Part shown: positions 35,102 to 42,968 of the stretch, piece after piece
Position numbering within the stretch: position 1 is the stretch's first letter
Layout of the letters: each line of letters opens with the position of its first letter
Source of the DNA: Bacteroides caecimuris
GTDB lineage: Bacteria > Bacteroidota > Bacteroidia > Bacteroidales > Bacteroidaceae
NCBI RefSeq assembly: GCF_001688725.2
Contig: NZ_CP015401.2
Coordinates: 930,001 to 994,000, forward strand
Reading direction: 5' to 3'
DNA length: 64,000 nucleotides
Notes under the pieces: generated by a model
Databases searched by the model: none
Seen by the model: the letters and a program-made list of their open reading frames with translations, nothing else
Told to the model about the DNA's origin: nothing
Position numbers and translations under genes: made by a program

Positions 35102-35905
35102 TTACTTTAGTTCATAACAAGCATAGAGTTCAATTTTATTTCCTTCAAGAATATCATTGATTTGATACTCCAGTTCGCCCAAACTATTAACACTTGTTAT
35201 TTGACGGTTGAAACCTAATTGTTCAATCTCCAAATCAATACTTAAATGTCCGATTGATATAAAATTATCTTTCAACTTCTCTATATCCGTATAATATAGA
35301 GATAACTTGCGTACACCAAAACTTCCCATAACATTAGTTTTTGTTACAGGAACTTCTTCTATCAAAATCGTATCTATTGTTGGCTTTAGATAGTCATTGT
35401 AAGTAGTAGGAACAAAAGCATAATAAGCATCTTTCCTATATTGATAAAAATCTTCAAAGATGAAACAGCGATACTTGTTATCAATTTGAAAGGCAATTAC
35501 TTCTCCCTTTGTAAAAAGACTGTTTACAAGTATTTTATGCTTTTTCGGCTTACGTACTTTCAAAATGGGTGCGCTTACCTTTTTGAGTAACTTTTGGAGT
35601 GCAATATTTCTTTGCGAAATAGCGGTTTTATCTATTTCAGCCCAAGTTCTATCAGCTCCGTTTTCCACGATAGCTTTAAGCAGTTTTACAAAATAATCGT
35701 CCAAAAGCCCTATTTCCCAAAGCGTAAGACAAGCAGTAGAAATATAAATTTCTAAATCAAGTGAAGATGATATATTTTGTAATCCATTTTTTAGATACGA
35801 TTTAATTTCATCTGCCGACTGTCCGCTATCATATCTGTCCAATATTTCATTTTGAACATCTATGCCTAAATCACTTTCCAATATGTTTGTACCGTCAATC
35901 GCCAT
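35102..35905 (-). CDS. Putative immunity protein (DUF4259-like/Imm26-like), copy 2 of 2
   Basis: 267 aa, same as the 26864 gene, about 8 kb away. Here the upstream repeat R23 gives no in-frame ATG extension, which confirms ATG 35905 as the true start for both copies. Confidence 0.7.
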   Translation of the reverse strand: MAIDGTNILESDLGIDVQNEILDRYDSGQSADEIKSYLKNGLQNISSSLDLEIYISTACLTLWEIGLLDDYFVKLLKAIVENGADRTWAEIDKTAISQRNIALQKLLKKVSAPILKVRKPKKHKILVNSLFTKGEVIAFQIDNKYRCFIFEDFYQYRKDAYYAFVPTTYNDYLKPTIDTILIEEVPVTKTNVMGSFGVRKLSLYYTDIEKLKDNFISIGHLSIDLEIEQLGFNRQITSVNSLGELEYQINDILEGNKIELYACYELK

Positions 35906-35926
35906 ATTTGTTATTTTTTTTGTTGC

Positions 35927-35970
35927 TAATGGTTAGCAGGGAACGGCTTGTCCGTTATCCTGCTTCGTTA
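35927..35970 (-). repeat. Cassette repeat R23 (stem type G)
   Basis: AACGGCTTGTCCGTT within AGCAGG/CCTGC; tag GTTAATAAC. Confidence 0.88.
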
Positions 35971-36400
35971 ATAACTCTTTTCTTTTCAATAGATATGAAA
36001 TACATATTGTCAAGAATAAATAAAAAACAAGAATTTGGCTCGCCAACCATACAAAAATGAAATCATCAATATTGGGCGGAAGATATGCGTCATAAGGTGA
36101 ATATTTAAGTCCACTCCAATATTCTTGCAATTCTTCCATTTTGAAATAGTAGATATATGACCATATATTGAAACACAATAGAATGGTAATCGAAATCGCT
36201 CTCAAGGCTATTTTATGCAAAATAATATCTAAGATTACAAACAATAACAATGCGACTATCAACAAGAACGTTTGTAGAAATGGGGTGAAATCCATTGTTC
36301 CATTTGTATCTACTATACATATAGACCACCTTAAAATACCCACTATTATTCCAAATAGGAGAAAATAGGCTATATGGTATATCTTGTTTTTTATGTTCAT
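35933..36400 (-). CDS. Four-helix membrane protein, putative immunity
   Basis: 155 aa with four membrane helices (about residues 5-25, 35-55, 62-85, 115-135). Likely paralogue of the 28225 protein. Its C-terminus (NGQAVPC) is encoded by repeat R23. First ordinary cassette after the long repeat R24. Tags match. Confidence 0.65.
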   Translation of the reverse strand: MNIKNKIYHIAYFLLFGIIVGILRWSICIVDTNGTMDFTPFLQTFLLIVALLLFVILDIILHKIALRAISITILLCFNIWSYIYYFKMEELQEYWSGLKYSPYDAYLPPNIDDFIFVWLASQILVFYLFLTICISYLLKRKELLTKQDNGQAVPC

Positions 36401-36414
36401 CTTTAAGTTGTTAT

Positions 36415-36511
36415 TAATGTATTTGTAAGATCACCCGTAGGTGCTGTTTATTGTGGTAAACGACACCCGACAGGTGTGTTTCCTAATCTCTAATAGCTGC
36501 ACCTTTTGTTA
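36415..36511 (-). repeat. Long cassette repeat R24 (97 bp), next to the recombinase side
   Basis: Twice the length of the others. Outer TAATG/GTTA as usual, then AGGTGC/GCACCT arms enclosing two hairpins: ACACC/GGTGT and GTTTA/TAAAC. It ends inside the stop codon of the gene at 36509. It may be a primary attachment site (attI-like) or a large attC-like variant. Confidence 0.7.
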
Positions 36512-37255
36512 ATGCCTCTTTTTGCACTTTCGTGGTCGGAGTTTATATGCTTTCCCTCCAAAGGTCAGTTTCTCGCAAGCTACTTTATAGCCTTCACTGT
36601 TAAAATAATACCGATAAACATATTCTTCCTTGCCTTCTGAACCTGAATAGGATGTGCTGCTTGGACGGGTTGTTTCCCCGTTAATTGACAACAACGGAGG
36701 ATTCTGATCGGGATGAGTATTGCAGGTAAGGGTGGCACAGTATCTCACGTAATCTCCGACCAGTTGCTCCACATTCAAACTGCATTTCAATCTTTTTCTG
36801 TCCACTCCGGCAGAATTTACATGCACTCGACATTCAGGAGTGGTATAGGTACGGTTCCCTACCGTTACAGATGCGGCAGGGAGCTGAATCTCGCCGCTTT
36901 TCCTGAACCGCACAAGATAGCTGAAACAGGTTTCATCACTCTTGCTTCCCACTCCGTCCACAAGTGTGTAACTGCTACATTTATGTTGTTTCGGACCACT
37001 CACCACTTCAATGTTGTCATTGAATACCGGATAAGAAGCCGTGTCGAACTGGGAATTGACCAAAGCATACGTCAGTTCCACCACTTGTCCCGCACGGATT
37101 TCCCGTATTGTGTCTGCCTTTATGTGGAAATACACGGAGTCTGCGGTAGTCGAGGCGTACACTCGAACTCCCGAAAAAAATACATACATCCATATACAAC
37201 AGATTTGTATGTTCCTGATTGACTTTCTTGTTATGTATCTGACCTCTTTTTTCAT
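36509..37255 (-). CDS. Secreted BatD-like protein between recombinase and array
   Basis: 248 aa. Signal peptide (ICCIWMYVFFSGVRVYA). Then VYFHIKADTIREIRAGQVVELTYALVNS, SYLVRFRKSGEIQLPAASVTVGNRTYTTPECRVHV: the immunoglobulin-like strand pattern of BatD/oxygen-tolerance domains. The stop codon is in R24. No matching tag is found upstream, so it may be a fixed gene of the platform, or an old first cassette. Function unknown. Confidence 0.65.
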   Translation of the reverse strand: MKKEVRYITRKSIRNIQICCIWMYVFFSGVRVYASTTADSVYFHIKADTIREIRAGQVVELTYALVNSQFDTASYPVFNDNIEVVSGPKQHKCSSYTLVDGVGSKSDETCFSYLVRFRKSGEIQLPAASVTVGNRTYTTPECRVHVNSAGVDRKRLKCSLNVEQLVGDYVRYCATLTCNTHPDQNPPLLSINGETTRPSSTSYSGSEGKEEYVYRYYFNSEGYKVACEKLTFGGKAYKLRPRKCKKRH

Positions 37256-37330
37256 TTATTGATGTATCATATCAAACATTGCCGTAATCTATTCTTTCTT
37301 GCTCTCACTATAATAATGACGGAACAACAT

Positions 37331-38437
37331 TCATGAATCGTCCAATGAATCAAGCGGATTCGGTATGCTCGACTTGTGGGCACTTGTAACATGAAGGTAG
37401 ATGCTCGTAGTCTTGATGTCGTTGTGTCCCAAAAGCTCCTGTATGGTTCTCAGGTCCGTACCCTGCTCCAGTAAATGGGTGGCGAAAGAGTGCCGCAGCA
37501 TGTGTACGTGTACCCGGTGCTTGATGCCGGCTCGATCGGCGGCTTCCTTCAACACTTTCACCAATGCACTTGCCGAATATTGCTCTCCGGGTGTTTCTCC
37601 CTCGAACAGCCATTTTTGCGGGCGATATTCCTTGAAATATTCCCGAAGTTCGCACAATACCTTCTCCGACAGCAGCGAGTAGCGGCATTTTTTGCCCTTG
37701 CCCATAATGCGAATCAGCATACGTTCGCTCATAATATCCTGCGGAGTGAGGTTAAGCAACTCGCTCCTTCTCAATCCTGCGGAATAAATCAACGAAATCA
37801 TACAGCGATGCTTGCGGTTTGCAAGGCATGAAAGAATGCGCCGCACCTCGTTGCGGCTCAACACTTCGGGCAGGCTCTTGTACTCTTTGGCACGGGTGAT
37901 ACCGCCGTAGTATTGCCGTTTGCCGCCTTTCACCTGCTCGTAGTAGAACTTGATGGCGTTGATGCGCATATTCTGTTGCGACACCGAGATTTTCTTCTCG
38001 TTCACAAGGTAGAGTATGTAGCGGTTGATGTCGGCAACCTTCAGACGGTCGATGTTCCGTCCCTTGTGATATTCCATGAAGTCACTGAAATAGGCACGGT
38101 ATGTTTTGACGGTCGAGGGGCTGTAACGCTTTTGTTCCAGCAGTTCGAGGTAGCCTTTCGGCAGTGTGTATTCACGCTTAGGTTTGGGATGCCGCACGTA
38201 AACCCGGCTGTAATCGATGTAGGCATGCGGAGAATAGCGGTCGTAGAAATCAGGCAGCCGGAAAACGGCGGCAGGGATGTAGCCGGAGCCGTCAACGACC
38301 GCAGCCACGTCGGTGTCCTGTGCCAGCAGCAGGGTTATGGCTTGGCTGTCCGCGTAGTCCACCCGGATGCACTCCTCACCGTTGTACCTGTCTTTATGCA
38401 GGACGATGCTGCCACGTTGTTTTAGTATCTTATCCAT
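37331..38437 (-). CDS. Tyrosine recombinase of the cassette array
   Basis: 368 aa. An N-terminal extension of about 95 residues precedes the SAM-like core-binding domain (YLELLEQKRYSPSTVKTYRAYF). Catalytic set complete: R in SAGLRRSELL, K in MGKGKKCR, HxxR in HMLRHSFATHLL, H in LLGHNDIKTT, Y in SIYLHV. XerC/D-like; it lacks evidence of the extra IntI-type patch, though this was not aligned. It is the only recombinase adjacent to the array and points toward it. Its promoter overlaps a TetR-type palindrome. Confidence 0.88.
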   Translation of the reverse strand: MDKILKQRGSIVLHKDRYNGEECIRVDYADSQAITLLLAQDTDVAAVVDGSGYIPAAVFRLPDFYDRYSPHAYIDYSRVYVRHPKPKREYTLPKGYLELLEQKRYSPSTVKTYRAYFSDFMEYHKGRNIDRLKVADINRYILYLVNEKKISVSQQNMRINAIKFYYEQVKGGKRQYYGGITRAKEYKSLPEVLSRNEVRRILSCLANRKHRCMISLIYSAGLRRSELLNLTPQDIMSERMLIRIMGKGKKCRYSLLSEKVLCELREYFKEYRPQKWLFEGETPGEQYSASALVKVLKEAADRAGIKHRVHVHMLRHSFATHLLEQGTDLRTIQELLGHNDIKTTSIYLHVTSAHKSSIPNPLDSLDDS

Positions 38438-38465
38438 AATTTCCCGGCTATAGATTCCATGACCC

Positions 38466-38512
38466 CAAAATTAGCGAAATAATCCGAAAAACAAACCAAT
38501 CGGTTTGTTTTT
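38466..38512 (-). promoter_or_regulatory. Recombinase promoter overlapping a TetR-type operator
   Basis: A perfect 11-bp inverted repeat AAAAACAAACC-GATT-GGTTTGTTTTT (38487-38512). The TTTG in its near arm (38492-38495) is spaced 18 bp from TAATTTTG (38466-38473), a match to TAnnTTTG. The recombinase ATG is 28 bp further. A repressor on the palindrome would cover the -33 element. Confidence 0.6.
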
Positions 38513-38523
38513 AACACATAAAA

Positions 38524-38550
38524 AAGCGGCTGAAAACACAAAACCGCTCG
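38524..38550 (-). terminator. Terminator after the tetR gene
   Basis: Minus strand AGCGG, loop, CCGCT followed by TTTTTT, 13 bp after the TetR stop. So the recombinase is not simply read through from tetR. Confidence 0.75.
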
Positions 38551-38562
38551 AATTTTAACATT

Positions 38563-39174
38563 TCAGGCTTTTAACAGCGAATAGACGAAGCGCAGTTCCC
38601 TTGCAAGCCGTTGTATGTCAAGCCCCCTCAAAAAAGACTGCTCAAAGGACAGACCGAAAAACACCTGCCGGAACAGCATGGCTGTGTCCTCGATGTCCAC
38701 ATCCTGCCGTATCTCCCCTGTGTCCTTTGCCGACTGTATGGCGGCTCTCCAAAACTCGTAGTCCTGCCGGAACATGCCTGCTATCTTTTCCTCCACATCC
38801 GGATAATAAAGCCGAACCTGCATCATAAGATGGTAATAATAGAAATTGAAGCTGCATCCTGCCGGATTGTTGCCGTCATCAAGAAGCGATATAAGTTTCC
38901 GCATGGTCTGTTCCACACCTTTTATATATTGTTCGATAAATTCCGACAGGGTGGCAGCCTTGAACCGGAACTTGTTTGCCACCGACTGCATCCCGAACAC
39001 GTATTTATCTATAACCGCCACGAAAAGGTCCAGCTTTATCGGATAATAATACACAAGCCCGGCTTTCGTCAGCCCGCAGGCTTTTCCGATCTCTACCTGA
39101 CTTGCCTTCTCATAATTCATCTTGGCGAAAACGCGCAGTGCGTTTTCAAGCACTTCTTCACGGTTGGTTATCAT
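38563..39174 (-). CDS. TetR-family regulator
   Basis: 203 aa from ATG 39174 (MITNREEVLENALRVFAKM); the longer frame upstream is unlikely. N-terminal TetR helix-turn-helix: YEKASQVEIGKACGLTKAGLVYYYPIKLDLFVAVIDKY. The C-terminal ligand/dimer domain is divergent. It lies directly upstream of the recombinase with a palindromic operator between, so it is the best candidate regulator of cassette recombination (inference). Confidence 0.88.
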   Translation of the reverse strand: MITNREEVLENALRVFAKMNYEKASQVEIGKACGLTKAGLVYYYPIKLDLFVAVIDKYVFGMQSVANKFRFKAATLSEFIEQYIKGVEQTMRKLISLLDDGNNPAGCSFNFYYYHLMMQVRLYYPDVEEKIAGMFRQDYEFWRAAIQSAKDTGEIRQDVDIEDTAMLFRQVFFGLSFEQSFLRGLDIQRLARELRFVYSLLKA

Positions 39175-39205
39175 GATAAAATTAAATTGATTGATATTTA
39201 TCTTC

Positions 39206-39213
39206 CAAAGATA
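39206..39213 (-). promoter_or_regulatory. Promoter -7 box of the tetR gene
   Basis: TATCTTTG on the minus strand, 31 bp before ATG 39174; this supports the shorter start. Confidence 0.5.
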
Positions 39214-39272
39214 GGACATTATCTTGAGATACAGGTAAGAAACGCTGAAGAATCTTCCATATTCAGATAGAT

Positions 39273-39308
39273 AGACCGACCGCGTCTGCATAACAGTGCG
39301 GTCGGTCT
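39273..39308. other. Perfect 11-bp inverted repeat between the helicase gene and tetR
   Basis: AGACCGACCGC, 14-nt loop, GCGGTCGGTCT. It lies 13 bp past the helicase stop. It acts perhaps as a terminator without a T-run or as an operator. Confidence 0.6.
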
Positions 39309-39321
39309 GTAATGGCATGGG

Positions 39322-40485
39322 TCATATCTTTATCCCTTTCGGGCGGTTTTCATTCTTTAACTGAAAACCCGGACGTCCGATGATGACACGGTCGGCAATT
39401 TCATTGCCCGATGGACTTCGTTCATTCATTGGGTTGCGAATCCGGGGAGCTTCCTCGGTATGCTGTGACGGCAAGTTCCGTACACCTTCCGAAACCGGCT
39501 TGATCTCCTGCCCGTCGTTCTCCTTTTCGGCGACTTCCGGCGTTGGCGGTGCAAGTTCCAGCTGGATCTTGCGGTCAAGCGCGGCAAGTTCGGACTTCAG
39601 CTGTTTCAGCTCGTCCTCCTTCTTCCACACCTTGCCCGCTATCTCCTGCAACTGCGGAATCTCCTTTTCCAGCACCTCGTTCTTTGCCTTGTACTGGTCG
39701 ATGGTGGAGGGTATCTTCTCCAGCGCGTTCAGAAAATTGCGTGCGGCGGCTACCGGGTCAGCCATCGCCAGATGCCCGTTGTTGTAGGTGTACTTGTAGT
39801 TTCCCTCCACCACAAAGCGGTTGTCGGTAAACTCCAGCCCCTCTTTAAGTATCCTCTCGCTGACCACCTTTATCGGAAAACCGTAAAGTTCTCCGACAGG
39901 CTTGTACAATCCACCCGTCGTGGCGTTCTTGGCGATTTCCTGCAAACGCTTTCCGATAACCTTTTCATCGGTAGAATCCATGCCATCCACCTTGACTGTA
40001 TTCAGGCGGTTGCCTTCCTTGTCGGTCTGCACAACAGAAAGAAAACGGTTCCAGTCCTCCGTCATGGCTTCTATGACCGCCGTGTTGTTACGCAGTTCTC
40101 CCGTTTTGGCTTCCAGCTTGAACTCCGAATCACGCTTGCCCTTGTTGAACGACTTGCGTTCCCCTTCGAGCGAGGCAATTCGCTTCTCTAACTTCGCTTT
40201 GTCGAGCAGATCGGTATTGCCGGAGAGCAGTGCCATGTATTCCGAGAAGTTCATGCCCGATTTCTCGTCCATAGCTCCCTCGTCGATGGTACGTGCGCCC
40301 ATAGCCCCGCTTTTGAGCTGCGATATGAACGTCTGCTTGCAGTGCAGCAGGTTGAACTTGTAGCTGTCCAACGACTTCTCCACGGCGTAGATGATGACAT
40401 CCACGTTGTTCCCGGCAAAATGCTTGGCAATCTCGTTCCCGGCTCTAACTCCTCGTCCGTCACGCTGTTGCAGGTCGGACGGTCG
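39322..40485 (-). CDS. Methyltransferase-like/helicase protein, 3' exon
   Basis: C-terminal 387 residues of the split 1954-aa protein. It starts RPSDLQQRDGRGVRAGNEIA, the end of helicase motif VI, directly after DTPW of the middle part. A long coiled-coil follows (LEKRIASLEGERKSFNKGKR, KNEVLEKEIPQLQEIAGKVWKKEDELKQLKSELAALD). The frame can be restored only if the intron splices. Confidence 0.85.
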   Translation of the reverse strand, partial: RPSDLQQRDGRGVRAGNEIAKHFAGNNVDVIIYAVEKSLDSYKFNLLHCKQTFISQLKSGAMGARTIDEGAMDEKSGMNFSEYMALLSGNTDLLDKAKLEKRIASLEGERKSFNKGKRDSEFKLEAKTGELRNNTAVIEAMTEDWNRFLSVVQTDKEGNRLNTVKVDGMDSTDEKVIGKRLQEIAKNATTGGLYKPVGELYGFPIKVVSERILKEGLEFTDNRFVVEGNYKYTYNNGHLAMADPVAAARNFLNALEKIPSTIDQYKAKNEVLEKEIPQLQEIAGKVWKKEDELKQLKSELAALDRKIQLELAPPTPEVAEKENDGQEIKPVSEGVRNLPSQHTEEAPRIRNPMNERSPSGNEIADRVIIGRPGFQLKNENRPKGIKI

Positions 40486-42968
40486 ATCGGGTAGGTCAAG
40501 GGCATTACTGCCCTCTTCCCCCCTCAGAACCGTACATGAGGGTTTCCCCTCATACGGCTCAAGCTTTTCTAAGTCTCTGTTCGTGTGCAGAGACCGGCTC
40601 ACACTACTTCTTGTTTCCATTGGATTTACGGGATAATTTGAAGCATTCATCATGAACCAACAGATTGCATTTCCGTCCGTCTTGGACGGTTGGCATTACG
40701 TTCCATGCCTTATACGTGTCAATCGGTTCACCACATATCGGACATTTCCGCCCTTGCTTTTCCCATAGGTAAAGCAGGGACTTACGTCCTTTCAGTGTCA
40801 CAAGCATCTTTGACTTCATTCTTTTATTGAAGTACAGGCGGCAGTCTGCGTCAAACGGATTCATATCCCCTTTTATCTGCGTATATTGCAGGAAAGGAAA
40901 CGAAGATGCCAGTTTCAGCAAAGTGAGTTGGTCTTCCTTGCCGTTTGATTTCTTGAACTTAGCCGCAAAAGTCCAGCTGTTCCCTCGGATATTGTGCCAA
41001 TAACGGTCTTTTATCCACCGTTTTCCTTTCTTGGAATGACGGCGTTTAGCCCATTGCCACAAGGCGAGAAATATCTGATGGTCGATTCTGTGAAAAGAAT
41101 CACGTGTCGCCCCATGCTGATAATATGCTCCCCATCCTCGGATTTTAGCATTCAACATTCTGATTAATGATTCCTGCTTGCAACCCTTATGACCTTTTGT
41201 AACCTTACGGATATTTTCCATAAAGCGTTTTTCGGCTTTCTTAGTCGGCTTTGTCAATATTTCATTGCCGTATTTGCGAATATTGAAACCGAGGAAATCG
41301 AAACCGTCACGAATGTTGGTTATCACCGTCTTTTCTTCGGATAAGGTCAAACCTCTTTCAGACATAAAGTCGGCTACCAATGGCTTGATTTCTTTTTCAA
41401 GTGTTTCACGGTTCTCGCAGGTAATTATAAAGTCATCAGCATAGCGGACAAGATTCACCATTGGCGAATATAACTTGCCTTTTATTCTAACTCGTTTATA
41501 TTTCTCTGCAAGGACTTTCTGCAATCCGTCCAATGTCATATTGGCAAGCGTGGGAGAGATAATGCCACCTTGTGGCGTTCCCTCCTCTGTCGGGAACATC
41601 TGTTTGTTGAAGATATAGCCGCATTTCAACCATTTTCGGAGTATTGCTTTGTCCATAGGGATGTTGGCAAGCAACCATTCATGGCTGATATGGTCGAAGC
41701 ACCCCTTTATGTCACCCTCCAAAATCCATTCGGGAGAATAGCCTTTCCGGAGAATGTTATGACATTGCTGTACCGCATCCATACAGCGACGTTCCTTGCG
41801 GAAACCGTACGAACGTGTGTCGGCTGTTGTTTCCGACACTGGTTCCAATGCCATGAGGTAAAGTGCTTGCATGGCTCTGTCTTTCATTGTCGGTATTCCC
41901 AACGGTCGCAGTTTGCCATTACTCTTTTTGATGTGGACTCTTCTCAATGGCTTCGGCAGGTAGCCTCTGCGTTTGAGCTCACTTATCGCTTGTGTTTTTG
42001 CTTCGGGTTTCTCCCATGTTTCCATGTCCACCCCGGGGGTGCTACCACCTCCGTTAGAAGTAACTCTCTTTACGGCTAAGGCTTTTGCGTAAAAAGAGTG
42101 GGTCAGCGTCCACTGCAAGGCTTGAAGCTTGCCCGTTCTGCCTTCCTTCTGAGCCTTTACAATGCGAGCTTGAAGCTTCTTAACAGCCTGCTCCGCTTTG
42201 GTCCAGTCTATCCTGTCCCAATTCGTTTGCAAGTTATCAGTCGGTGCACACGATTGGTCGAGGAGTTTTTCTTTGATTTTATCGTTCATTTGCATTCCTA
42301 CTTTAAAAAAGTTCTAAAAGTCTATTGTAAAGAATCACCATTTGGCAACATTCGGTTTGTTTTGCCTACCGAGTGTCGCCACAGAAGTCTGCCCACTTTC
42401 GTGTCGGATGATGTCGCCTACATCAGCCCGTGATGTCGGTTCAATCCGTATCCGTTCCATTACAGAACGGCATTCGCTTTTTCTGTTATCTTATACCTGC
42501 ACACCATTCGGCTTTCATTGCTGTCAGCTTACCTGCCATTTTTACATGGCAGGAGATATACAGGCTTACCATGTTCCACATAGATAACTAACGGATAGGT
42601 TAGGTTCTGTCTCATCCTCCGGCGGTGCTTATATCCGTGTAATCCTACCATGGAAAGGATTAACCGACCGCTTCCCTTTTGGGTAGAGTGTACCAGTATC
42701 TTACACTCTTTCGTGACATTACGAAGTTTACTAACAGTTCGCTTGCGCTAACCATACTATCCAGCCTCGCCACTCTACGGTATGATACTAACCGTACTTG
42801 ACTTCCCCTCACGGTTCTGTCTTGTCTTGCGAAAGTGTACTTTGTCCCAACCGCTTAATACAACTATTAAGGTGCATCGGTGGTAGGCTACCGCTGACGG
42901 AACAGCGGGTTAAAGCTGATACCCGTAAGTATCATTCCAACAATTATCTATGCGACTTCATGTCGCAC
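40486..42968 (-). mobile_element. Group II intron 2, inserted in the helicase gene
   Basis: 2483 bp. It starts with the consensus GTGCGACATG (42968 downward). Near the 3' end are domain V (GAGCCGTATGA, GGGGAAACCC, TGTACGGTTC) and a domain VI-like hairpin (GGGCAGTAATGCCC). It ends CTACCCGAT. Precise removal joins CCGTGG to CGACCG (PW|RP). Bases 42300-42968 are non-coding intron RNA. Same class as intron 1 but clearly diverged. Confidence 0.9.
40604..42295 (-). CDS. ltrA: Group II intron reverse transcriptase/maturase
   Basis: 563 aa. RT motifs KKSNGKLRPLGIPTMKDRAM, EGTPQGGIISPTLANM, catalytic VRYADDFIIT; maturase region; C-terminal CPICGEPIDTYKAWN and HDEC endonuclease-type cysteines. Intact, so likely active. 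The start could also be the ATG two codons later. Confidence 0.93.
   Translation of the reverse strand: MQMNDKIKEKLLDQSCAPTDNLQTNWDRIDWTKAEQAVKKLQARIVKAQKEGRTGKLQALQWTLTHSFYAKALAVKRVTSNGGGSTPGVDMETWEKPEAKTQAISELKRRGYLPKPLRRVHIKKSNGKLRPLGIPTMKDRAMQALYLMALEPVSETTADTRSYGFRKERRCMDAVQQCHNILRKGYSPEWILEGDIKGCFDHISHEWLLANIPMDKAILRKWLKCGYIFNKQMFPTEEGTPQGGIISPTLANMTLDGLQKVLAEKYKRVRIKGKLYSPMVNLVRYADDFIITCENRETLEKEIKPLVADFMSERGLTLSEEKTVITNIRDGFDFLGFNIRKYGNEILTKPTKKAEKRFMENIRKVTKGHKGCKQESLIRMLNAKIRGWGAYYQHGATRDSFHRIDHQIFLALWQWAKRRHSKKGKRWIKDRYWHNIRGNSWTFAAKFKKSNGKEDQLTLLKLASSFPFLQYTQIKGDMNPFDADCRLYFNKRMKSKMLVTLKGRKSLLYLWEKQGRKCPICGEPIDTYKAWNVMPTVQDGRKCNLLVHDECFKLSRKSNGNKK

Larger units (their letters stand above)
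23529..36511 (-). other. Integron-like array of 22 single-gene cassettes (rAID-type immunity array)
   Basis: All genes read on the minus strand, each separated by a structured repeat (23 repeats, R1-R24 with no R16; R5 is reduced). In gene direction a cassette is: CATTA plus a variable tag, gene, reverse complement of that tag ending in TAAC, hairpin, then CCATTA of the next cassette. In 18 of 22 cassettes the two tags match over 8-12 bp. Exceptions are the genes at 23551, 24089, 25375 and 27745. Three cassettes are present in identical copies with different right-hand neighbours. DNA is strikingly AT-rich against the backbone. No internal promoters of TAnnTTTG type were seen at the junctions checked. 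Context and products fit recombinase-associated acquired interbacterial defence clusters. Confidence 0.85.

Noticed and set aside
23529..36511. Regular repeats resembling a CRISPR array
   Set aside because: The repeats vary in sequence and the spacers are whole genes of different length; no cas genes.
22000..38500. Type VI secretion genes or toxins paired with the immunity genes
   Set aside because: No secretion component, PAAR, Hcp/VgrG or toxin domain was seen; genes look like orphan immunity only.
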